A DNA stretch of 64,000 nucleotides from Rhyacophila brunnea (GCA_022495005.1 JAGYXB010001072.1:248001-312000), one strand, 5' to 3'; positions 56,301 to 63,061 are shown, counted from the stretch's first letter. Numbers and translations: made by a program. Notes: generated by a model from the sequence alone, not told the origin.

Positions 56301-57498
56301 TTTGTGGTCAACCATATCCTAAAAGACACTTCCAAATTCTTAGATAACATATTTTATATTTATAAATAAATAAAATATTATGTCCATTTCTTGCTTTGAC
56401 GTGGTAAATGATAGAATAATAAAACAATACCATACTGCTATGAAAAAGATTCAACTAAACTTGTAATATTGACGTATTAATAATTGTTGTTTATCATAAT
56501 ATTAAATTTAATCCACCAATATTTCAAATGGGGGGGTTAATTAACTGGATTTTTCGATATATGGGTTATTTTTCAAGGGATAAGTAGCGCGACTCCGTTG
56601 GGCAAGCCATGACTCAACGATGGAAGACATTCAACTATCCAAGAGGTTTTCCCTTAATATATATGGTAGAAAACGTAGTTTCACAAAAAAGACAGCATCC
56701 ATGGGACCATGCCAACGTACAGAAAATAATTTGTTCCTACCAATACACCCATAACTTATGGGTGTATCGGTTGCCATAAGTAGGTACCACATAGGTTTGA
56801 AATCAAGTGTTGTAATAGTATTAGATTCATAGATATTCTTTCTCCTTCTTTCGACCATGTCCGATCCTAACAGGATTATATGAACCTCCAAAGAGTGGAG
56901 GTTTGTATTAACAGATTTTATTTTTACGATAAATAGATGTCAGTCACTTGATCAACCTATTAGGTCCATACTCTGACTCATACACAAATTAAAAACAATA
57001 CGTGTACTTGCTCGACCCAGGATTCGAACCTGGGACTCACGACGCTATAGGCCGTCGCTTAAGCCTCGCGGCCATCGTGGATTACTCTATTAGTCGATGT
57101 TAAATCTCCTTGGTATTATAAAAATATTCTCACCATCATAATATCCTCCTGTCAAATCTTCTCCATTAATTCCTTTATCATCCAATCCAGAATCCCGTCT
57201 CCAGGGTATTCGGTTATCATCAGGCAATCTCCCAGATCTCTGCGCTTCATAAAACAGCAAAGACATGTCCAAAACTTCAGAGTAGTCATACTTGTTCTGA
57301 GAGGAGACCACAGTGGCCTGTTCTTCGAAATCATCCAGGCTTCTGATTATCCTAGCTGAGTCTATTGGAGTGGGGCACAGGGTTATGCTGGAGAGGACCA
57401 GCATCAGGAATGCGAGGCTGTGAAGCCTGCAGGTGGAGATTGAAGACATGATTTGGTCTGCGACGGACTGTGACATTCTTGGTACCGGGGTTGGCTTT
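40959..57498 (-). CDS. Secreted GH9 endoglucanase-like protein, eight exons
   Basis: Minus-strand exons 57498-57134 (ATG at 57476), 52069-51885, 48978-48885, 48062-47882, 46452-46338, 44807-44595, 41999-41860 and 41328-40959 join into one 546-codon frame with all phases consistent. GH9 enzymes hydrolyse internal beta-1,4 bonds of cellulose in the gut lumen. Seen: hydrophobic signal (about 16-34), YDYSEVLDMSLLFYEAQRSG, LTGGYYDAGDYVKF with DAGD at 114-117 (catalytic base region), FWGRPEDM (186-193), RPAYKLD, GSDLAGEVSAALAAAS, PHHAS-SSCPD (419-428), and EEYLYSEVTIDYNSGFQS with the presumed acid Glu473. Compared with termite-type GH9, several substrate-binding positions differ (His to Gln184, PHHR to PHHA, RHAA to AHAA), so cellulase activity is doubtful. 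A ~55-residue tail follows the usual C-terminus. Confidence 0.9.
41460..41730 (-). repeat. SINE-like repeat B, degraded, GH9 intron 7
   Basis: CAATGAATAATTCAAAAGATT and GAGAATGTAATATTTTTTAA match the tail of the 48,297 SINE in reverse. A B-box-like GGATTTGATTTCCGG on the minus strand lies near 41,660. Confidence 0.4.
41860..41999 (-). CDS. GH9 exon 7
   Basis: Codons 378-424 (partial): AKQQIDYMLGDGGQSFVVGY and GHNSPKYPHHAS. The family motif is QIDYxLGDxGRSFVxGFGxNPPxxPHHRS; the Arg after the His pair is Ala422 here. Acceptor TTTTCAG|G; donor CCAG|GTATAT; phase 2. Confidence 0.9.
42060..42984. other. GH9 intron 6, distal part
   Basis: No recognised feature. Minus-strand text near 42,300-42,460 is open but shows no domain. 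Confidence 0.4.
42985..43165 (+). pseudogene. LINE 3' end with GATGATGATGA tail
   Basis: KNL*WRWAGHIARRRDNRWT is encoded near 43,010-43,070, the post-RT WAGHIARR..NRW motif of R1/RTE-like elements. The sequence ends in TTGATGATGATGACT, a short GAT-type tail. Confidence 0.6.
43166..44594. other. GH9 intron 6, proximal part
   Basis: AT-rich intron. A small perfect stem occurs at about 44,013-44,036 (GGTTTGACG..ATGTCAAACC); otherwise nothing recognised. Confidence 0.4.
44595..44807 (-). CDS. GH9 exon 6
   Basis: Codons 307-377: FFMGHRVAGVQVLLAQLT, then RRSPKGLLCIERAGALAHAA and SVSFLCLQ. The equivalents in active enzymes are F.WD.K..GVQVLLA and TPKGLLYID.WGTLRHAANAAF; the Trp and Asp before the GVQ motif, the Trp of WG and the Arg of RHAA are replaced. 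Acceptor ATTTCAG|G; donor CAG|GTGGTG; phase 0. Confidence 0.9.
44829..45277. mobile_element. PIF/Harbinger-like MITE, GH9 intron 5
   Basis: A 3-bp duplication TAA (44,826-44,828; 45,278-45,280) flanks a 449-bp element with inverted ends GGGCTTGCGCAGACAGAG and CTCTGTCTGCGCAAGCCC, an 18-base perfect match. It is visibly GC-richer than its surroundings and full of GACCGC/GCGGTC motifs. A 3-bp T(A/T)A duplication with GGG-starting termini is typical of PIF/Harbinger. It begins 21 bases outside the acceptor side of exon 6. Confidence 0.85.
45554..45800 (+). mobile_element. hAT-like family 4, left-end fragment
   Basis: Starts CAGTGGTGAAGGGTGGAGG, the family 4 left end, and repeats AGTGGAGGTAGGCTGTGGAG 110 bases later, so the end is internally duplicated. 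The right half of the element is missing after an AACCAAACCATAATAG block. Confidence 0.6.
45896..46305 (+). pseudogene. LINE C-terminal fragment, GH9 intron 5
   Basis: Plus-strand reading: IEIARSAFLK, then DLNLGLILRNMVRCYVLS, then IIFCGMEVWTLN, with stops and frameshifts, ending in the SKERSMVSVTDDEAAFRGLR block shared with 1,845 and 32,835. This is the post-RT region of a non-LTR element. Confidence 0.65.
46338..46452 (-). CDS. GH9 exon 5
   Basis: Codons 269-306: STDYGDELAWAASWLFRATN and NTYYLSEADHHYNVFRLK, the S.Y.DEL.WAA.WL.RAT motif. Acceptor TTTTCCAG|A; donor AAAG|GTATTG; phase 0. A LINE fragment ends within about 35 bases of the donor on the intron side. Confidence 0.9.
46930..47200 (-). 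repeat. SINE-like repeat B, reverse, GH9 intron 4
   Basis: TGAATAATTCAGTAAACTTA, AAATGTTACATGCTTTATTG and AACATACATAAAATGAAAAC match the 4,790 copy. Degraded tRNA-like sequence follows to ~47,130, beyond which a second tRNA-like head on the plus strand (GACGTAGCTTAGCGGTCAA) is visible. Confidence 0.45.
47319..47589 (+). pseudogene. Non-LTR retrotransposon C-terminal zinc-binding region
   Basis: An open frame from about 47,319 reads NTGLRTGHTMGKRF, then CDECHVLEDIVHIALRCLKY, then a helical tail to a stop at 47,589. The LRxGHT....CxxC......HxxxxC pattern is the classical post-RT motif of jockey/R1-type LINEs. It lies about 290 bases downstream of GH9 exon 4 on the opposite strand. Confidence 0.75.
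47882..48062 (-). CDS. GH9 exon 4
   Basis: Codons 208-268: SDLAGEVSAALAAASCALRQ, LYLTHAKQLYEFATEFRGLY and AAQYYE, three helices of the (alpha/alpha)6 barrel. Acceptor TTTCACAG|G; donor ATGA|GTAAGA; phase 2. Confidence 0.9.
48297..48521 (+). mobile_element. tRNA-derived SINE, family B, GH9 intron 3
   Basis: The head GCCTTGTAGCTTAATTCGTA (A box) and CGGGTTCAAATCCCGTCAGG (B box with stem) folds as a tRNA-like 5' end. The body ends in GTTCAATATATGGAATGTTAC and AATTATTCGTTAAATAAAAG. It is not a functional tRNA gene: the anticodon arm and acceptor stem do not pair. Confidence 0.6.
48536..48776 (-). mobile_element. tRNA-derived SINE, family A, GH9 intron 3
   Basis: On the minus strand: GCCGCGATGTTTAAGCGTCG, the B box CAGGTTCGAATCTTGGATCT, then GCAAGTGGCTGACATCCATT and the tail GGCCCATATGAACTTATTGG / CGGACATGGTCGGAAG. 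Full length, about 240 bp. Confidence 0.75.
48885..48978 (-). CDS. GH9 exon 3
   Basis: Codons 177-208: VGDFYLDQKFWGRPEDMNMS and RPAYKLDAQNPG. In active GH9 enzymes the site reads DHxxWxRPEDM; here His is replaced by Gln184. Acceptor TTTTCTAG|G; donor CCAG|GTGAGA; phase 1. Confidence 0.9.
49085..49235 (+). pseudogene. LINE fragment, GH9 intron 2
   Basis: Plus strand reads AEKRNRFLRQILGVPWYVFK, then SYEEIGELTMQPLMVKKQRW. This matches the LRNRFL..ITGYDFRGNEEI region at 58,790. A 66-base piece of what follows it (GGCCGCTAAACACCATCTAC) is at 49,950. Short, isolated fragments of the same LINE family as 17,807 and 58,585. Confidence 0.55.
50090..50260 (+). repeat. Possible tRNA-like SINE remnant
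   Basis: A B-box-like AGGTTTGAATCTTAGGTGCC near 50,130 follows a weak A-box region. No second copy in the window defines its ends. Confidence 0.25.
50947..51105 (+). mobile_element. hAT-like MITE, family 1, left-end fragment
   Basis: TAGAGAATCTAATCCCGATC and TTTTAATCCCGGGATTTCGG, then AACATTGATAAAATCGGTC, match the left ~130 bases of the 26,465 element. The rest is absent. Confidence 0.65.
51106..51884. other. GH9 intron 2, proximal part
   Basis: Nothing recognised; a tRNA-like B box (GGTTCAAGTTCGGCTCCCGG) near 51,637 may mark another SINE fragment. Confidence 0.3.
51885..52069 (-). CDS. GH9 exon 2
   Basis: Codons 115-176: completes DAGD and reads YVKFVWTQAAASTVLAWGL, then KWATDFLVKCHVGRNELYGQ. 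The LKWxTDxxxKCH..xxxLYGQV block is a family hallmark. Acceptor ATTTCAG|C; donor CAG|GTAA; leaves phase 0. Confidence 0.9.
52500..53140 (+). pseudogene. LINE tail split by a TA-flanked MITE, GH9 intron 1
   Basis: ACATCTCACGAAATACTAAA, ACAACAAAGAAAACACAAGAACACT (read as ACAACAAAGAAAACACAAGA) before the MITE and AAATATTTAGTTCTGACCGT plus AAGAAATATATGGAG after it reproduce in order the 3' tail of the LINE at 13,890-14,000. The intervening 482 bases are family 5 MITE. Confidence 0.7.
52595..53076 (+). mobile_element. TA-flanked MITE, family 5
   Basis: Inverted ends CCACGTTTTTA and ACACGTGG with TA at both borders. Relative to the 13,000 copy it has an extra ~30 bases near 52,795-52,825 and an additional GACAAACAAGAA unit near the right end. 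Confidence 0.78.
53185..54832 (-). mobile_element. tRNA-derived SINE, family A, split by palindrome
   Basis: Bases 53,185-53,409 match the SINE at 56,838-57,081 from the CCATTTCCGATCCTAATAGG tail to the B box (CAGGATTCGAACCTGAGACC) and stop at the TTAA inside the tRNA-like head. The head resumes after 54,801 as GCCGCGCGGCCACCGTGGG. One TTAA of the SINE has become the two TTAAs flanking the palindrome. Confidence 0.85.
53410..54801. mobile_element. 1.39-kb near-perfect palindrome, TTAA-flanked, GH9 intron 1
   Basis: TTAA duplications at 53,406-53,409 and 54,802-54,805. The same terminus (GGGGGGACATGCTCGTCGAA), arms, and central A/T run (~54,100-54,120) as the copy at 29,466. Both copies differ from each other at only a small number of positions by eye. 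No coding frame in either arm. Confidence 0.9.
54975..55740 (-). mobile_element. SINE family A copy split by a truncated LINE
   Basis: Left part AGATTTTTTATTTTTACGAG and AAATTGATATTAGCCAGTC and right part AGCCAGACCCGGTATTTGAA (B box on the minus strand) are SINE family A. The 566-bp LINE piece lies between 14-bp duplications inside it. Confidence 0.65.
55066..55631 (-). pseudogene. 5'-truncated LINE with 14-bp target duplication
   Basis: A perfect duplication TTGTGGTCAAACAT occurs at 55,052-55,065 and 55,632-55,645. The minus-strand product reads KCYFGLLRHFKSRLLSRLTK, STLYKTLVKPVLT, stop, SEIWTLTLRNERALNIFERK, ILRRIYGPIRDG, LRWLGHVHRMNDNESAKRV, GRPKIRCLDGAASDCRILGV and DRDRWRELLEEARTHTGL, ending at 55,077. 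The 3' end is a (GAT)n run. This is target-primed integration of an endonuclease-RT LINE, with internal stops showing that it is dead. Confidence 0.85.
56165..56335 (+). mobile_element. hAT-like MITE, family 3, left-end fragment
   Basis: CAGTGACGTAATGTGGGGGC, GGGGCGGCAGTTATTCTAAG and GTGGCAAATTCAAGAGAGAA follow the left end of the 12,193 copy, diverged. The remainder is lost. Confidence 0.5.
56838..57081 (-). mobile_element. tRNA-derived SINE, family A, next to GH9 start exon
   Basis: Full-length reverse copy: the tRNA-like head CCGCGAGGCTTAAGCGACGG and B box CAGGTTCGAATCCTGGGTCG are at the 57,081 side, only 52 bases from the donor of the start exon; the tail (CGGACATGGTCGAAAG) is at 56,838-56,860. 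Confidence 0.78.
57134..57498 (-). CDS. GH9 exon with start codon
   Basis: A splice acceptor (TTCTATTTCAG|AAAGCC) just upstream shows that this is not the first transcribed exon; a 5' leader exon must lie further out and is not identified. Codons 1-114 plus one base. Start could be Met1 (57476) or Met10 (57449); the second gives a more standard signal peptide. Donor GATG|GTGAG splits the Ala of the DAGD motif. Confidence 0.88.
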
Positions 57499-57510
57499 CT
57501 GAAATAGAAT

Positions 57511-58584
57511 AAAAATATAATTCATAATTATTTTTTGCTCAGTAATAACTTATTGTAAAAATGTGTGTATGTACACGCAACAGAAATTAAACATTTGTAA
57601 TTTAAATCACTTTAATAACACTACTAACATAATTTATAGATGTTTTCAGGAGTGTGTGTTCGAATGAGTAGCACAGTGTAGCATATTGGTGCAAGGTGCA
57701 TATTGGGCTTAATGCGGAAAAATCACAAATGAAACCAATGGACAAGGTGACAATAGTACCTACGCAATGTGAGTCGCCAATCTGATGAAATGGTAATGGG
57801 CTATACATGTCGCTTGAAAAATGCAGTCATACTGATACTCAAGAGGCAAAAAACGACCACACAGATACAAACCTGATTGTTCGATGGATTTACGTGGCAA
57901 CGAAGAACAAGGGACCGAGAATTATGAAAAAAGTTGTGGGGGGGGGGGGGGGGCTTGGCAATTTTTTGCGATAATAAATCTCAATAGCAGAATTTGGAAT
58001 TTGAAACTAACAGCCTTACATACTGTTGTGATCGAGAATTCTCAAGGAAAAATCAGAAAATGCCGATCTAGAATCACGAGAAATTAATTTTCTGAAAATA
58101 CGAGAAATATCATTTCTCGATAATAATAATAATCAATGATATTCTTAGAAATTTGTCATTAGGCTAAGCTGATTAAGAGAATTTGATTATTCAATAAAAA
58201 ATGTTTCAATTCTTGTCAATTTCGAGAATTATCGAGAAAACAAATATTTTGATTTCGGAAATTCTCGAATCTTGAGAAATGAAAAAATGGAGAAATCACA
58301 AGCTACACCTTATATAGAATCAATATAAATAATTAACGCAAGTGAAAGCTGATCAACATCATTGTGATATTCAACGTACCGTGATGTCATTTCTGCTTTT
58401 AGAATGAAAGGATACAAATAAGTGGAAAACATTGTCAAAGTGCCAATAAATTCATTACATATTCAATGTATTCAAGACTATCACTAGAATAAGAAAAATG
58501 TTATAAAGCTATTAAATTTCTCTTCATTATTCCATGGTATCTTCAAATAAGTACCCAGGGGTGCACATCACAGGAGATGGCATT
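57511..58584. other. Upstream of GH9 gene; poly-G run and inverted-repeat-rich DNA
   Basis: The region should contain the GH9 leader exon and promoter, but neither can be placed by eye. It includes an uninterrupted run of 16 G (57,938-57,953) and, at 58,045-58,285, many short TCTCGA/TCGAGA inverted motifs. Confidence 0.4.
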
Positions 58585-58853
58585 TTGCAAAGACAGCTCG
58601 CTGTCCAAATGGGGATAGTTGGAGGCGTTGGAGCAACATTCAATTTGATGCAGAGTGTGTGACATTCACGATTGTACTCGGGTAAAACTATATGTTGCCT
58701 ATTTATGCTTGCATTCTGATTGTGTTACTTTAAAGTAGCGAATCACTTTTGGCAGAAGATTTAGAGCAACCGTATATTGAGCTTGAGAACAGATTTTTGT
58801 AACGGATGACTGGGTATGACTTTAGGGGTAACGAGGAGATACGAGAGCTAAAC

Positions 58854-59449
58854 TAGGGATTGCAATACCAGTATTTAAAAATCGATATTAAATTTTTATT
58901 GATACCTAAATACCGGTTTCAAAAATCCAAAATACCGGTATTAAGAAAGTATATACGTGTTTGTTATTTTTTTCATTACTTACTACTGTATTTTATATTA
59001 AATTAAGTTTCATCCTGCCAAAACGTAAATATATTGACTGGAAACCAATAAAAGTTAAATAATATTAAAACAAAATCCCTCAAATATACTTATAGAATTT
59101 TCGCGATGAAATTAACATATTTTGAAAAAGAAAACATTCGTGCCAAATATTTCCAATTATTCTATAACTATTATTAATTGATACAACGTTTATAGAACAT
59201 CCAAAGAACGTTGAATTTCACAGAGATTTTTCTGTACCCGAGACTTGGTCAGGTCAGTTAGGTCAACATAATAAATGTAGGTAGGTACTTTATTAGGTTG
59301 CTATAAAATAGTATTTCAAATTAATTGTAATTGTTATATTTATTCATAGGTACTTCTTTTTTAAATAATATGTTTTGACGAATACCGGTATTCAATAAGA
59401 AATACCGAAATACCGGTGTTGATATTTTCATTCGGTATTGCAATCCTTA
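58854..59449. mobile_element. hAT-like MITE, family 6 (TAGGGATTGCAATACC)
   Basis: A perfect 8-bp duplication AGCTAAAC (58,846-58,853; 59,450-59,457) flanks inverted ends TAGGGATTGCAATACC and GGTATTGCAATCCTTA. AATACCGGTATT-type motifs repeat near both ends. Length 596 bp, no coding. Confidence 0.88.
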
Positions 59450-59646
59450 AGCTAAACATACAGCCTTTCATCACTCTGTGAGTGAAGAAGCGATTTTTGA
59501 CCTGGATCTGTCACGTGCTGCAGACGCCTGAAGAAAACTGCAACCTGGTTTGCCTGCTATACAATCCAACCGGATTTCAGCATCCTGGAAGGCCGCTAAA
59601 TACTGTTTACAAAGTGTATATGGCGGAGTTACGGAATGCTAGTATG

Positions 59647-60070
59647 CGTGTCCGGAAACTTGTATGTATTCAATTCGCCGTATCACACTTCACCGTGAAA
59701 TGTTGTATCAGAAATATATGGTCGTATATTAAAGACCGTCAAACCTCTTTGGGTTGTATAGTACTTACCTACTGATGTAAAATTCATGTCTAAATAAAAT
59801 ACGATTCTTTTCTGTTTACACTTTACAGGAAGCCAGCAGCTAACAAATTTTGAGAATAGACGATATACTGGATTATTTGTTAGGTTAGATTAGGTTTTAA
59901 TTCTTGAATTCATGAATTTTGCCAAAATCAGCTATGAAATTTGAATTAATGTTCATATTGAAACTAATAAAATTGGAGACCGTATAGTATATGGCCATCT
60001 CTTTCCGATAAGAAAGCCCACTTCAAACTGTGCTACGGTGAAATGTTTTACATACAAATTACACGTAACC
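59647..60070. mobile_element. MITE with 9-bp duplication
   Basis: A perfect 9-bp duplication GCTAGTATG (59,638-59,646; 60,071-60,079) flanks a 424-bp insert. Its ends are imperfect inverted copies: TTGTATGTATTCAATTCGCC at left against TTGTATGTAAAACATTTCACC-like sequence read from the right. It contains ACTGGATTATTTGTTAGGTT, shared with the TTAGG-cored palindrome at 14,290. Confidence 0.72.
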
Positions 60071-60539
60071 GCTAGTATGACTTGGGATAACGCAGGAAAA
60101 CTGGCGAGCGACAGGGACTCTCGGAGGCGAAATGTGGTCTCCATAATATTATGATCTAACTAAACGGCAGACATATCCTAAAGTGGAGAAAAGGAAGATC
60201 TTCATCATTATGACGAATAAAATTGAGAAGGATAATTTGTAATATTGTTTTTTTTTATCAAAAAGGAAGAAAAAGATCTAGTGGATAAAATTAAGAACGT
60301 CTTTCTTGACAACTGTAGAAGTTGATTTTAAAGAAAGGCGTGTAAAATGATAGCCATTTGAGATAAGGAACTTTCATTTACTCATATGCTAAACCCAATG
60401 ATTAAGCGTATAGGCATCTAATTCCCCCAAATGCTATGCAAATGATATCTTGGTGTTTACCGCATCCGCTGTGAAATTACCCGATATATATATATATATT
60501 ATATAAATGGGGCTTAAATAGTTTCAATTTATTTACATT

Positions 60540-60672
60540 AGTTCTATATTCAAGTGTGGATGTTGCCACATTAAAAAGAGGTGGATGTAAGTTACACCAG
60601 ACACATTTATCAAACCCAGGATTGAAACCTACAACCAAAGACTTCATAAGCGGACGACCACTCGTTATTTTT
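60540..60672 (-). repeat. tRNA-like SINE remnant
   Basis: Minus strand: AACGAGTGGTCGTCCGCTTA, then the B box GTAGGTTTCAATCCTGGGTT, then GTCTGGTGTAACTTACATCC. A distinct tRNA-derived family from A and B. Boundaries approximate. Confidence 0.5.
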
Positions 60673-60951
60673 TTTATGAACAAACCTACATCTATCGAAA
60701 TCCTATGCTTTATCTATTAAGCCAGTACTTCTCAAAATGGGGGACGCGGCCACCTAAGAGGCCCTGGAGCTCCTGCCAGGGAGCCGTGAAATATTTCAGT
60801 ATTTGAAAATTTAAAAAAAGTCATGAAAACATGATCAGTGGACGATACCTGATACAAATCAGTAAACATCTCGAGGTCTAAACTTAAATGAAAACCAAAA
60901 GTACAATTGGATAAGAACACCATTTGCTAAATCATTAAAATCTGATCACAT

Positions 60952-61075
60952 TGCGTGGTAATAAAAAATAAACACAGGTCGTGTCTTTCAACGGTGACTT
61001 TGGAACAAACCCTGCTAATTAGCATTTCAAACATTGTACCGGATATTGATTTATTATGTAAATTATTACAAGATA
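60952..61075 (+). pseudogene. hAT transposase C-terminal scrap
   Basis: The frame VIKNKHRSCLSTVTLEQTLL, then ISISNIVPDIDLLCKLLQDK, aligns with the K.K.R..L..E..L......P.I..L end of hAT dimerization domains. It runs into the MITE a few codons later. Confidence 0.5.
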
Positions 61076-61097
61076 AAAAGAACTTTTTATATACTTA

Positions 61098-61508
61098 CAA
61101 CGTTTTTAAATTTTCTGTTGAATCATATAAACTTGACTTGACTAGCTTAAGCGATCAAAAAAAATTGTATTTGATAGAAATAATACTGAAATGTCATTTT
61201 GACACTCATATTAATTTCCATAGTAACGCACGTATATATTAATAATTTTCTAGCAACCAATAATAGTGGATTGGATTACGGATTTCTTCCAAAATAACTT
61301 GTCATACAAAACAGAATTAACTGAAAATGAATTTAATTCTACTTAAAGATGGCTAAAAGTATTAAAAAATGCATTGGCATCGTGTTATATTCTAAAAGTT
61401 TCAAATGTCTAGCTAGTCGGGAAGTTAATTAAAAATCGATTGCAAGATTTGTACCTACCGGACAAACAACCACCGGACAAATAAGAATACGACCTAATAA
61501 AAACGTTG
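61098..61508 (+). mobile_element. TA-flanked MITE, family 5, nested in hAT
   Basis: Ends CAACGTTTTTA and TAAAAACGTTG are perfect inverted 11-mers with TA on both borders. The body matches the copies at 13,000 and 52,595, with a deletion around 61,165-61,190. Confidence 0.78.
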
Positions 61509-61731
61509 TAAAATAATATATAAACACACTCCCTCTCATGAAATTGTTTTTGTAGGCAGGCAAGCAAGTAAATGAAATGTTCTAATAGTTTATTAAAAAG
61601 ATGTAGCTATAATACTTTATGTTAAATAAAGTACTCTCGATCACTAAAGACTACAGTTTTTGAGGAAGGAAGCCTTGGATTTTTTTTCTGATTTCAGGGG
61701 CCCGTGGTATGAAAAAGTTTGAGAAGTACTG

Positions 61732-62107
61732 CATTAAGCTACTGGCTTAAATACTATACTTAAATACTAACAGAACAGTGACCAAACAGAACAACATTAA
61801 ATATAACTATGACCTTTCAGGAAAAATATAAATTTAATATTGAAATTGTTCTATCTCTATTATGTTGATAGATTTTTAATAGGACATATTTTCAGTTTGC
61901 CATAATAAATCAAATTATATAACTAATTTCTGCATTCCTAATCGCTAGAAAGCTTCAAATAAACGGGACTTTGCCGGCAAGCTTAAGATATCTCATCGTA
62001 ATCAATATTATATGTTCAAAATGATTGGGTGACTAGGTACAAGGAAATAATAACCTAACCTAACCTAAATAGAATCCACATAAATTAATGTTTCATTTTC
62101 CCCTGGG
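61732..62107. other. Intergenic, no recognised feature
   Basis: AT-rich; a short CCTAACCTAACCTAA run at about 62,051 is the only notable motif. Confidence 0.4.
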
Positions 62108-62199
62108 TGTTCTGTTTCGTCACTGTTCTGTTTCGTCACTGTTCTGTTTTGTCATGTTCTGTTTTGTCATGTTCTGTTTTGTCTTGTTCTGTTTTGTCC
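62108..62199 (+). repeat. 15-16-bp minisatellite, six units
   Basis: Six head-to-tail units of TGTTCTGTTTYGTCA(C): two of 16 bases followed by four of 15. The two subtypes differ by TTTCGTCAC versus TTTTGTCA, so the array grew by local duplication of two variants. Confidence 0.9.
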
Positions 62200-62437
62200 G
62201 TTCACCGCTAAATTATATCAATATGAACGTTAAATAGATTCGTCAAAATTGTATGATTGTGCTGATATATTTTATTTTGTGGTTGTGTTACTGTATGCGT
62301 TTGTATATTTATCATGTAAGACCTGCCCTTATACGAGTACAATTAGCAAAGCACAGTTATAAAGGCAGACAAAAATAATGCAATCAAGCATCTACTCGGC
62401 AAGTTGGAATCAGTAGTAAATTGTAGAAGTGCCCTAA

Positions 62438-62809
62438 CAGTGACGTCCCGTGGGGGTAGGCAGATTGAGCGTCGCTTGGGGGCGGCAGTTACTCGAAGGG
62501 CGACAAATCAAGGAGAATCATTTGGTATATATAGAAATAATTACTTAAACTTAATAATAACGAAAATATCTTTCCATTAAACATTCAGCTCACTGGTTGG
62601 AAACAAAATGTATTAATTAACATAAAAGGTTTAACAGGACTGCATTTTTATTGTCGAGTTCGCGATGTCTAGTTTACTTCCGTTTTCCTTCGATGTCCAT
62701 GGTGACGAGAAACTACACCGTGCACGGATGATACAAAATACTGTATTGAAAAAATGGGCCGACATTTTGGAGCTGCCCAGGGGCGGCATTTTGTCTAGGG
62801 ACGTTACTG
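62438..62809 (+). mobile_element. hAT-like MITE, family 3, internally deleted
   Basis: Ends CAGTGACGTCCC and GGGACGTTACTG. Compared with the 560-bp copy at 12,193 it lacks about 190 bases of the centre-right. No 8-bp duplication: it is instead bordered by the two halves of the 106-bp repeat. Confidence 0.82.
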
Positions 62810-62847
62810 TACGAGTACAATTAGCAAAGCACAGTAATAGAGACAGA

Positions 62848-63061
62848 CACCGCTCGAAATGTAAAATTTTACGAACCAGAGCGCTCGATGATTTTACGAA
62901 AATATTAACATAGTTATCTAAATTTATGAGTATTTTATAAAAATAAATGTTAGTTTTTTTTGTTTTATGGCCGATCTCGCTCAGACGGTCAAATTATTTT
63001 CCTACGAGATTTTATTAATCGGAACGGCGCTCCGGTGCGTTCCGGTCCATTTCGAGCCCTG
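62848..63061. mobile_element. hAT-like MITE, family 7 (CAGGGCTCGAAATG)
   Basis: A perfect 8-bp duplication GAGACAGA (62,840-62,847; 63,062-63,069) flanks ends CACCGCTCGAAATG and CATTTCGAGCCCTG, which pair at 12 of 14 positions. The only copy in the window. Confidence 0.85.

Larger units (their letters stand above)
58585..60151 (+). pseudogene. LINE C-terminal region with two nested insertions
   Basis: Three separated pieces read in order: up to 58,853 (LRTDF...RMTGYDFRGNEEIREL), 59,458-59,646 (VKKRFLTWICHVLQTPEENC, CLLYNPTGFQHPGRPLNTVY, KVYMAELRNAS) and 60,071-60,151 (MTWDNAGKLASDRDSRRRNV then VSIIL stop). The order equals the reverse-strand LINE at 17,807-18,190. The gaps are two MITEs, each with its own target duplication. 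In-frame stops are present. Confidence 0.75.
60723..61731 (+). mobile_element. Decayed hAT transposon with nested MITE
   Basis: The inverted ends CAGTACTTCTCAAA and TTTGAGAAGTACTG (perfect 14-mers) are flanked by 8-mers TATTAAGC and CATTAAGC (7 of 8). The interior retains a scrap of hAT dimerization domain (~60,952-61,075) and a TA-flanked family 5 MITE. Without the MITE the remnant is ~600 bp. Confidence 0.82.

Noticed and set aside
57090..57133. Continuation of the GH9 start exon past DAGD as open frame
   Set aside because: The extra codons abandon the GH9 pattern, while a GTGAG donor at 57,133 and an acceptor at 52,070 restore DAGDYVKF exactly.
58045..58285. Heat-shock-element-like arrays (TTCTCGAATCTT)
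   Set aside because: Spacing of the GAA/TTC pentamers is irregular; more likely a decayed inverted-repeat transposon.
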